Source: NAT127 sp041655035
Lineage (GTDB): Bacteria; Pseudomonadota; Gammaproteobacteria; Pseudomonadales; Porticoccaceae
Assembly (NCBI GenBank): GCA_041655035.1
Contig: JBAZCN010000056.1
Location: 1-18,251, forward strand
DNA: 18,251 nt
Direction: 5' to 3'
Part shown: in pieces, positions 6,675 to 12,575 of the stretch
Position numbering within the stretch: position 1 is the first letter of the stretch
Layout: each line of letters opens with the position of its first letter
Program-made: the position numbers and the translations under genes
Notes under the pieces: model-generated
Seen by the model: the letters and a program-made list of their open reading frames with translations, nothing else
Told to the model about the DNA's origin: nothing
Databases searched by the model: none

Positions 6675-7706
6675 TTGAAAGTCTCTTTTCTCGCGTCCAA
6701 CAGCTACGAAGGCCCGGCCCCGGGTATCGAGATCTGGCCGGCGTCGCCTCTGGCCTGCGATCCGCAGATCGCCAGCCAGTCCGTCCGCCATACCCTGGAA
6801 CTGGGCGCCCACGCAGAACGGGTCGGCTTTGACTGGATCAGTGTGTCCGAGCACCACTATGCACCCTACATGATGACGCCGAACCCGCTGATTCTGGCCG
6901 GTGCGCTGACCCAGGTGATCAAGAAAGCCCGTATTGCCCTGTTGGGGCCGCTGGTGCCGCTGGTCAATCCGGTACGGCTCGCCGAAGAGCTGGCGATGCT
7001 CGATTCGATGTCCGGTGGCCGGCTCGAGGTGCTGTTTCTGCGCGGCACGCCCAACGAGCACAAAACCTACGATACCCAGAGCCCCGATACCCGGAGCATG
7101 ACTCAGGAAGGTATCGATCTGGTGCTGAAGGCCTGGACCGAGCCGGAGCCGTTCAGCTGGCAGGGCGATCACTACCAGTTCAGCCAGATCGCGGTGTGGC
7201 CGCGGCCTCTACAGCAGCCCCATCCGCCGGTGTACGGTTCGGGCAACAGCGAGGAGTCGGTGTTGTTTGCCGCCGAGCGCGGCATGGGGATCGCATTTTC
7301 CTTCGCACCGCCGGAGGTGGTGGAAAAGTGGGTTGGCCTGTTCCGCGATGCTGCCGCCAGCCACGGCTGGCAGCCGGGGCCCGAGCACGTCATTTATCGC
7401 GGTATTGCCTACGCGGCCGGGAGCGACGAGCAGGCCCGCGCCGACATGGAGAGTTGGTTTGGCGAAAAAGCCGCCGAGCAGGCGCGATTCCAGTCCCAGA
7501 CCATGGGTGGTCCGCCGGTGGTGCCGCTGGTTTCGGAGCCCTATTTCGTGGGCGGGCCGCACACCCTTGTACAACGCTTCGAAGTGCTCAGAGACTGCGG
7601 TGTCGGCATCGTCGATATGGCCTTCGGCATCGGCAGTTACGAGCAGAAAAAGGCTTCGCTGGACGTGTTCGGCGCGCAGGTGTTGCCGGCGATCCGCGCA
7701 CTATAG
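6675..7706 (+). CDS. LLM-class (luciferase-like) flavin-dependent monooxygenase
   Basis: This is a 343-aa bacterial-luciferase-family TIM-barrel protein. The start is TTG, fixed by AGGAG at 6664-6668, six bases upstream. The family pattern is clear: 'MKVSFLASNS' beta-1, 'AERVGFDWISVSEHHYAPY' (48-65) with the 'SEHH' substrate-pocket signature, 'LGPLVPLVNPVRLAEELAMLD' beta/alpha segment, 'SGGRLEVLFLRG' (113-124), and 'VYGSGNSEES' (186-195) for phosphate binding. Such enzymes usually take FMNH2 from a separate reductase and insert oxygen into an aldehyde, ketone or aromatic ring, and some are type II Baeyer-Villiger monooxygenases. No reductase gene is seen nearby. It is followed 19 bp later by the multi-domain Dabb-like gene, which suggests joint function. 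Confidence 0.9.
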   Translation: MKVSFLASNSYEGPAPGIEIWPASPLACDPQIASQSVRHTLELGAHAERVGFDWISVSEHHYAPYMMTPNPLILAGALTQVIKKARIALLGPLVPLVNPVRLAEELAMLDSMSGGRLEVLFLRGTPNEHKTYDTQSPDTRSMTQEGIDLVLKAWTEPEPFSWQGDHYQFSQIAVWPRPLQQPHPPVYGSGNSEESVLFAAERGMGIAFSFAPPEVVEKWVGLFRDAAASHGWQPGPEHVIYRGIAYAAGSDEQARADMESWFGEKAAEQARFQSQTMGGPPVVPLVSEPYFVGGPHTLVQRFEVLRDCGVGIVDMAFGIGSYEQKKASLDVFGAQVLPAIRAL

Positions 7707-7725
7707 ACCTGACGGGAGAGCAGTC

Positions 7726-8787
7726 ATGATCGGTTCCGAGAACGATGTCTTTGCGCTGGATCAGCCGGTGCGAGTGATCGACCGGCTACAGGTTCGGCCG
7801 GGTAGATGCCAGGAAGTCATCGCGCTGTTCGACCAGATCTACCGGCCGCTGGCGGAGCAGCGCGGGCTGGAATGGGTCGACTGCTGGATCGCGCCGCCTT
7901 TCGAGCGGGAGCAGACCGGCGCCGAACTGGTGATTCATTGGCAGTATCCGTCGCTCGGGGCCCTGTGGGCCGCCCGGGGTGTCGAGGACACCGACAGCCG
8001 GCTGGTGCATTTCTGGCGCGACCGGTTGGCGCCGCTGCTGATCAGTCGAACCCGCCAGCTGGGCCGTTCCGGGCCGTTGCAGGCCATTCCGCCCAGCGGG
8101 CCGGCGCCGGCGCTGCCGGCCAGTTATCGCGGCACGCGCAATATCCTGTTCCTGCGCCCTGATGGCACAGTGCCCGCCAGCGAGCAACCCTCGTGGCTGG
8201 ATGCCCTGCAGCGCCTCGCCGGCACCGAGGGTATTCGCGCCTGCGACGCCGGATTCAATGCCGGGAGCTATACCGGCCGCGACGGTGAAATCACCGTCGA
8301 TCTCCTGCTCGAAGACGGTGCGGCGGTGCCCGACCGGATGATCCTGGCCAGCCTGCCGGGCCCGGCGGTCATCGACGAAGTCGTGGCGCCGGCACTGCCG
8401 ATCGCCTGGGGACATGAGCCCAGGGCGCTGACCGATGGCGTCAAACGCACCATCCTCCTGAAGGTCCGTGATGACGCCAGCCCCGAGGAGATCGCCACGC
8501 TCGAACAGGCTTTGATCGAGTGGGCGCAGCAGCTGCCGGAAATGGCCTGCTGGAGCCTTAGCCGGGTCGCTGCGACCACCGGATCGGTGCCCTGGAGCCA
8601 TTGTTATGAACAAGAGTTCACCGTTGCCTCGGCGGTGCTCGGCAGTTATCTCAACCATCCGTTCCACTGGGCGGTGGTCGATCGCTATTTCCATCCTGAG
8701 GCTCACCAGCAGGCGGCGGACAGGTTCTTCCACAGTGTTCGCGCCGCTGCCAAATCGCTGTTGGTGCCGATTCTGGGCGGCGACTGA
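7726..8787 (+). CDS. multi-module ferredoxin-like (Dabb/NIPSNAP-like) protein of unknown role
   Basis: This is a 353-aa protein starting at the ATG at 7726 with GGGAG at 7714-7718. The open frame extends upstream inside the LLM gene, but that part is antiphase and not coding. Three modules can be read. Residues 15-110 look like a small alpha/beta-barrel monooxygenase-type unit ('RVIDRLQVRPGR', ending 'VHFWRDRLAPLL', NIPSNAP/EthD-like). Residues 137-220 are a weaker repeat ('TRNILFLRPDG', 'DRMILASLPG'). Residues 238-345 resemble the stress-responsive Dabb domain ('VKRTILLKVRDDASPEE', then 'YEQEFTVASAVLGSYLNHPFHWAV' style core with His311 and His314). Single Dabb/ABM domains act as dimeric cyclases, dehydratases or oxygenases on small hydrophobic molecules. 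Here a linked pseudo-trimer may do similar chemistry for the adjacent LLM product. Function is not established. Confidence 0.75.
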   Translation: MIGSENDVFALDQPVRVIDRLQVRPGRCQEVIALFDQIYRPLAEQRGLEWVDCWIAPPFEREQTGAELVIHWQYPSLGALWAARGVEDTDSRLVHFWRDRLAPLLISRTRQLGRSGPLQAIPPSGPAPALPASYRGTRNILFLRPDGTVPASEQPSWLDALQRLAGTEGIRACDAGFNAGSYTGRDGEITVDLLLEDGAAVPDRMILASLPGPAVIDEVVAPALPIAWGHEPRALTDGVKRTILLKVRDDASPEEIATLEQALIEWAQQLPEMACWSLSRVAATTGSVPWSHCYEQEFTVASAVLGSYLNHPFHWAVVDRYFHPEAHQQAADRFFHSVRAAAKSLLVPILGGD

Positions 8788-8813
8788 ATCTTTTCCTGAA
8801 GGGGGATGTAACC

Positions 8814-9437
8814 ATGGGGTTCTACGCCGAGAAAATATTGCCCACCATGATCGATATCAGCTGCTCGCTGGAGCCGGCCATGGCACTGCGCCGCAGGCTG
8901 GTGCCAGAGGCGTGCGGTAAGGTTCTGGAGGTGGGGATGGGGTCGGGCATCAACCTGGCGTTCTACGATCCCGGGCGCGTCGAATTTGTCTGGGGTCTGG
9001 AACCATCCGAGGGCATGCGGCGCAAGGCGCGGAACAATATCGCTCGTTCGCCGGTGGAGGTCAGGCTGCTCGACCTGCCGGGAGAGCAGATACCGCTCCC
9101 GGACAACAGCGTCGATACCGTACTGACGACCTTTACCCTCTGTACTATTCCCGACTTGCGGGCGGCGCTGGCCCAGATTCAGCGGGTGATGAAGCCGGGC
9201 GCCAGGCTGGTGTTTTGCGAGCACGGGCTGGCGGACAGCCCGGCGTTGCAACGATGGCAGAATCGCATTACGCCAGTGTGGAAAAAATGCTTTGGCGGTT
9301 GCCATCTCAACAGGCCGATCGGCTCCGTGCTGGAAGAAGCCGGCTTTACTATCGTCGAGCTGGAAAATTTCTATATGGAGAAAGGGCCGAAACTTCTCGG
9401 CTACATGTACTTCGGCCAGGCCTCCCTGCGGGGCTGA
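8814..9437 (+). CDS. class I SAM-dependent methyltransferase, METTL7-like
   Basis: This is a 207-aa Rossmann-fold methyltransferase. Motif I 'LEVGMGSGINL' is at 38-48, the acidic SAM-ribose residue is Glu63 in 'GLEPSEGM', motif II-like Asp is near 87 ('LLDLPGE'), and 'TLCTIPD' (108-114) precedes a 'VMKPGARLVFCEHG' post-motif. The C-terminal 'RWQNRITPVWKKCFGGCHLNRP' region (begins 147), with 'W..C.GGC..NR', is characteristic of the METTL7/thiol-methyltransferase-like branch of Methyltransf_11. AGGGGG at 8799-8804 lies before the start. It follows the Dabb-like gene by 26 bp, so it belongs to the same transcript. It could methylate a thiol or phenolic/quinone intermediate, or detoxify a by-product. 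The substrate is unknown. Confidence 0.85.
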   Translation: MGFYAEKILPTMIDISCSLEPAMALRRRLVPEACGKVLEVGMGSGINLAFYDPGRVEFVWGLEPSEGMRRKARNNIARSPVEVRLLDLPGEQIPLPDNSVDTVLTTFTLCTIPDLRAALAQIQRVMKPGARLVFCEHGLADSPALQRWQNRITPVWKKCFGGCHLNRPIGSVLEEAGFTIVELENFYMEKGPKLLGYMYFGQASLRG

Positions 9438-9463
9438 TTGCCCGCGTCAATCTCAACTCCCCC

Positions 9464-9502
9464 CAAAAAAAGGAAGAGCCCCAGGACGCTGGGGCTCTCC
9501 TT
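9464..9502 (-). terminator. intrinsic terminator of the BKACE gene, between converging genes
   Basis: GAGCCCCAG (9476-9484) and CTGGGGCTC (9489-9497) pair around the loop GACG, extended by AAGGA/TCCTT with one bulge. The A run 9465-9471 becomes a T run on the minus strand, so this mainly ends the minus-strand gene, and it may also help end the methyltransferase transcript. Confidence 0.85.
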
Positions 9503-9524
9503 GCTTCCGGTGCGAGTCTGATCG

Positions 9525-10457
9525 TCAGAAATTGACGTTGTCCTTGCCTTTCAGCTGCAGAATCTGACGGGCCTCGTCAGGCGTTGCGATGGACAGGCCG
9601 AGACCTTCGAGAATCTCGCGCACCTTGCGTACCTGGGCGGCGTTGGATTCCGCCAGAGTGCCGGGACCGATCCACAGGTTGTCTTCGAGGCCGACCCGGA
9701 CGTTGCCGTTCTGGGCGGCGCTGATGGCGGCGATAGGCATCTGCTTGCTGCCGGCGCCGAGTACCGACCATTGATAATCATCGCCGAACAAGCGGTCGGC
9801 AGTGCGTTTCATGTGCAGGATATCGTCGGGGTGGGTGCCGATGCCGCCGAGGATGCCGAATACCGTCTGGACGAAAAACGGCGGTTTGACCAGGCCGCGG
9901 TCGACATAGTGGGCCAGGTTGTACAGGTGGGCGGTGTCATAGCATTCGAACTCGAAACGGGTGCCAAGGGCGCCGACTTCGGTGAGTACGTATTCCATAT
10001 CCCGGTAGGTGTTCTTGAACACCAGTTCGTCGCTGTTGCGCAGGTAATCCTCCTCCCAGTCGTACTTGAATTCCTTGTAGCGCTTGAGCATCGGGAACAG
10101 CCCGAAGTTCATGGTGCCCATGTTCATGGATGCCACTTCGGGCTGGAACTTCAGTGCCGGCTCGAGGCGGGTCTCGAGAGACATGTAGGGGGAGCCGCCG
10201 GTGGTCAGGTTGAGTACCGCGTCGCTGCGCTCCTTGATCTGCGGCAGAAAGGCGCCAAACGCGGCGGCGCTCTGGTCCGGGCGACCATTTTCCTGGTTGC
10301 GGGCGTGGAGGTGAATGATGGCGGCGCCGGCTTCGGCGGCGCCCACTGCGGCGTCGGCGATCTCATCGGCAGTGACCGGGAGGTAGGGCGACATGGAGGG
10401 CGTATGGATAGCGCCGGTGACGGCACAGGTAATAATGACTTTTCGTTGTTTGGCCAT
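9525..10457 (-). CDS. beta-keto acid cleavage enzyme (BKACE, DUF849)
   Basis: This is a 310-aa TIM-barrel enzyme of the BKACE/Kce family. These Zn-dependent enzymes condense a beta-keto acid with acetyl-CoA and release acetoacetate and a new acyl-CoA. The start is placed at the ATG at 10457 because GGAGT (complement 10466-10470) lies upstream. The longer TTG start at 10472 would put that site inside the gene. Visible motifs: 'VIITCAVTGAIHTPSMSP' near the N-terminus, the Zn-binding 'HLHARN' with His49 and His51, 'FECYDTAHLYN' (170-180), and 'RVGLEDNLW' (254-262), where Glu258 is the expected third ligand. The 'TGAIHTPSMSPYLP' form belongs to a large group of unassigned specificity. It is on its own transcript with its own terminator, facing the left-hand block, and probably cleaves a beta-keto acid formed earlier in the same pathway. 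Confidence 0.92.
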   Translation of the reverse strand: MAKQRKVIITCAVTGAIHTPSMSPYLPVTADEIADAAVGAAEAGAAIIHLHARNQENGRPDQSAAAFGAFLPQIKERSDAVLNLTTGGSPYMSLETRLEPALKFQPEVASMNMGTMNFGLFPMLKRYKEFKYDWEEDYLRNSDELVFKNTYRDMEYVLTEVGALGTRFEFECYDTAHLYNLAHYVDRGLVKPPFFVQTVFGILGGIGTHPDDILHMKRTADRLFGDDYQWSVLGAGSKQMPIAAISAAQNGNVRVGLEDNLWIGPGTLAESNAAQVRKVREILEGLGLSIATPDEARQILQLKGKDNVNF

Positions 10458-10628
10458 TGTCTGGTACTCCAATCAAGGTATTCAGATGAACAATTCTACA
10501 CCATGGTCGGACAAGGAGTCTGTGGCTTGAACCGCCGCGTGTAGCTGTATCGGGAGCCGGGTGTCGCGGAAGAGACATGGCAAGGGATCGCCGCCACGGC
10601 TTTGTCGCAGTTGCGCGTTATGGTATTT

Positions 10629-10661
10629 GAAAGCAAGAACCCGGCTGCGCACCGGGTTCTT
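10629..10661 (-). terminator. intrinsic terminator of the flavin monooxygenase gene
   Basis: AAGAACCCGG (10635-10644) and CCGGGTTCTT (10652-10661) form a 10-bp perfect stem with a 7-nt loop. On the minus strand it is followed by GCTTTC. It is placed 22 bp after the stop of the minus-strand monooxygenase gene. The 10458-10628 stretch contains only the BKACE leader; no regulatory motif was recognised there beyond its ribosome binding site. Confidence 0.8.
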
Positions 10662-10682
10662 CGGAGTTGTCGAAAGCCGCGA

Positions 10683-11906
10683 TCAGTAGGCGCCGGCGGG
10701 AGAAATATTGGGCGATATCTCGAGCAGGTCGCGACCGTAGATCTCGTAGCCGAGGGTCGGGATATTCTGCACGTGGCGCAGGCCCATCGACAGGTCGCGC
10801 CAGTAGCGCTGCAGCGGGTTGCTGAGCACGAAGGCGGAGGAGCCGGCCATGAACATGAGCTTTTCCATCGAGGCGTGGATCAGTTCGATGACCTGGGCGC
10901 ACTGGGCGCGGTTTTTTGCAGCCTCGAGGGCGGTCATCTTGCCACCGGCCTCGGCGACTTTGTCGAGCTGGCCGATGGCGTCGAAGAGGATCAGTTCGGC
11001 GCTGTCGAGCTGGGCGGCGACCTTGCCGAGATCCTGGACGAATACATGGGAGTCGACACGTTTGGCGAAGAAGGTGGTGACGATGGGTTTTTTGGGCGCG
11101 TCGGCCGCAACCAGTTCAAGCATGTACTGGGCGCCGCCCAACAACTGGGCGATGCCGGTGCAGCGCACGGTGGGCACCACCGGCAGGTAGTCGCTGGCTG
11201 CACCGAAATGTTTCTTGCTGGTGTCGATGGTGCCGATGGGCTTGTCCATGGTGACCATCATCTCGTCGGGAACGAATACTTCCTTGGCGACGGTGGTGTC
11301 CGAGCCGGTGCCCTGCATGCCGGTCACAAACCAGGTGTCCTGGATTTCGAGCTGGTCCATGGGCACGAAGCACATGTTGATGCCGGGGACGATGGGGCCT
11401 TCGCTATCGGTGATCAGGCAGCCGGCCTGCATCCACTTGGCCTGGCGGGAGCCCGAGCTGTACGGCCAGGCGCCGGAGAGAATGTAGCCGCCATCGACCT
11501 TTTTCGCTTTGCCCGGAGGATTGTAGGCGCTGCACACGGTGGTCGGGCCATTGCCGAAGATCGCTTCCTGAATGGCGTCGGAGGTGAGGGTGGCGAGCAC
11601 GGTGGAGCCGTTGAGGATCTGGTTGACCCAGGACACCGACAGGTCGGCCTTGCCGAGCTCCTGCTGGACGCGGGCAAAGCCGGTCGGGGAGAGGCCGCCG
11701 CCGCCCCAGCGCCGGGGTGTCAGCAGATTGAGGAGCTTGAGCTTGTTGTAGACTTTTTCCTCGACTTCCCGGGTGGGGGAGCGCTGCTCTTCACCCTGGG
11801 ATGAATTGGCCTGGATAAGCGGACGGAGGGCTTTTAGTTCTTCGATTATGCTTTCGACCCGGTCATCGGAAAACGGGGTGATCTTGGTATGCAGCGCTGT
11901 GTTCAT
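10683..11906 (-). CDS. acyl-CoA-dehydrogenase-fold flavin monooxygenase (HsaA/DszC type)
   Basis: This is a 407-aa protein with the acyl-CoA dehydrogenase fold but without the usual dehydrogenase signatures. It fits group D flavoprotein monooxygenases (HsaA, C2-HpaH, DszC), which use FMNH2/FADH2 from a partner reductase to hydroxylate an aromatic ring or oxidise a heteroatom. Visible: N-terminal helical domain with 'LLTPRRWGGGGLSPTGFARV' (61-80), the beta-domain 'SGAWPYSSGSRQAKW' (144-158), 'GMQGTGSDTT' (196-205), and the C-terminal 'QRYWRDLSMGLRHVQNIPT' (366-384), where His378 is at the expected catalytic-His position. The start ATG has AAGGGA upstream, and a sigma70-like promoter lies 80-110 bp upstream. 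No flavin reductase (HsaB-like) is visible in the window. A plain acyl-CoA dehydrogenase is the less likely alternative. Confidence 0.85.
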   Translation of the reverse strand: MNTALHTKITPFSDDRVESIIEELKALRPLIQANSSQGEEQRSPTREVEEKVYNKLKLLNLLTPRRWGGGGLSPTGFARVQQELGKADLSVSWVNQILNGSTVLATLTSDAIQEAIFGNGPTTVCSAYNPPGKAKKVDGGYILSGAWPYSSGSRQAKWMQAGCLITDSEGPIVPGINMCFVPMDQLEIQDTWFVTGMQGTGSDTTVAKEVFVPDEMMVTMDKPIGTIDTSKKHFGAASDYLPVVPTVRCTGIAQLLGGAQYMLELVAADAPKKPIVTTFFAKRVDSHVFVQDLGKVAAQLDSAELILFDAIGQLDKVAEAGGKMTALEAAKNRAQCAQVIELIHASMEKLMFMAGSSAFVLSNPLQRYWRDLSMGLRHVQNIPTLGYEIYGRDLLEISPNISPAGAY

Positions 11907-11984
11907 GAAGTTTATCCCTTGGATGACTGGCGGCTGTCCCGCTCAGTGGTTTTTAGTCAGATAGGGTATCTCGGGGCCTGGGTG

Positions 11985-12013
11985 AGTGTACTCATTGAAC
12001 AAAAAGGTGTCAA
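11985..12013 (-). promoter_or_regulatory. sigma70-like promoter of the flavin monooxygenase gene, with operator-like palindrome
   Basis: On the minus strand, TTGACA (12013-12008) is a perfect -35 box. A 17-bp spacer separates it from TACACT (11990-11985), a 4/6 -10 box. The near-palindrome TGAGT-GT-ACTCA (11983-11994) overlaps the -10 box, a position where a repressor would block transcription. The expected transcript has a leader of about 70 nt. Confidence 0.6.
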
Positions 12014-12282
12014 TTCGTATAACGGTGGGCGGGTCGTTCGCCCGATCCGTGCCTTCCGCGCAGGAGCCGAGCGCCAAAAGTAGCATTTCTACCCACACTA
12101 TGCGTAGCGATTTACAAACGACCCGGATTCCGTTGCGTGGCCACGACAGGGCCGGGCCGTATGATAATTCACTGGTTTCAAAAAAACGGTTGAGTTTATA
12201 AGGCACGCGTTGTAATGTTCGCCGCGAAAATGACCGCAGCCCAAGGTTTCGATGCCACGCGTGTCGATGGCAGGGGCAGCAC

Positions 12283-12303
12283 TCCATTACTGGGGGTAAT
12301 GGA
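12283..12303. promoter_or_regulatory. inverted repeat, possible operator or hairpin
   Basis: TCCATTAC (12283-12290), TGGGG, GTAATGGA (12296-12303): perfect 8-bp arms with a 5-bp centre, about 270 bp before the TonB receptor start. There is no T run. The binding protein is unknown. Confidence 0.5.
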
Positions 12304-12385
12304 AAGGATAGATAAACATTAAGGTATCGACACAGGACGTCATGCATGGATGCAGCCAGCTCGCCACCTGCTGGCTCTCTCTTGT

Positions 12386-12411
12386 GGTATGACATAACGG
12401 TGTTTCATACC
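12386..12411. promoter_or_regulatory. inverted repeat GGTATGA-N12-TCATACC
   Basis: Perfect 7-bp arms (12386-12392 and 12405-12411) have a 12-bp spacer, which gives 19 bp between arm centres. This layout is common for dimeric regulators. It lies about 165 bp upstream of the TonB receptor start. Assignment as its operator is inference. Confidence 0.45.
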
Positions 12412-12575
12412 TCCGCTATTGCCGCGGTCACCCTGGCTCGTACCAGGGCGGGCAGTCAACAAAACAGCCAGATCATTACCATTGGTAGCAGACCCGTCTT
12501 TGCCGGGTTGCTCCCGGTGGGGGTGAGTTACGTTCCAAGTTTAAAAAAACCGAGAAACCGAGGGAGGAAGCTTGC

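Larger units (their letters stand above)
11907..12575. other. 669-bp divergent intergenic region
   Basis: This gap separates the minus-strand monooxygenase from the plus-strand TonB receptor. It holds the minus-strand promoter at 11985-12013 and the inverted repeats listed separately at 12283-12303 and 12386-12411. A short GC hairpin CCCTGG-CTCGTA-CCAGGG is also present at 12431-12448. Open frames here (77 aa on plus, 150 aa on minus) have compositions unlike the neighbouring proteins and no recognisable domain, so no gene is called. No confident plus-strand promoter was found. Confidence 0.6.

Noticed and set aside
7267..7725. N-terminal extension of the Dabb-like protein into the LLM gene
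   Set aside because: It is a different frame of a clear LLM domain and is Arg/Ser/Pro-rich; the ATG at 7726 has a good ribosome binding site.
10602..11804. 400-aa open frame on the plus strand
   Set aside because: It lies antisense to the flavin monooxygenase, is rich in Gly/His/Val/Asp without domain motifs, and reflects GC-rich codon bias of the true gene.
11943..12395. 150-codon open frame on the minus strand in the long intergenic region
   Set aside because: Composition (many Cys, Arg, His, Pro, no regular secondary structure) is unlike the neighbours, and it contains the promoter of the monooxygenase gene.
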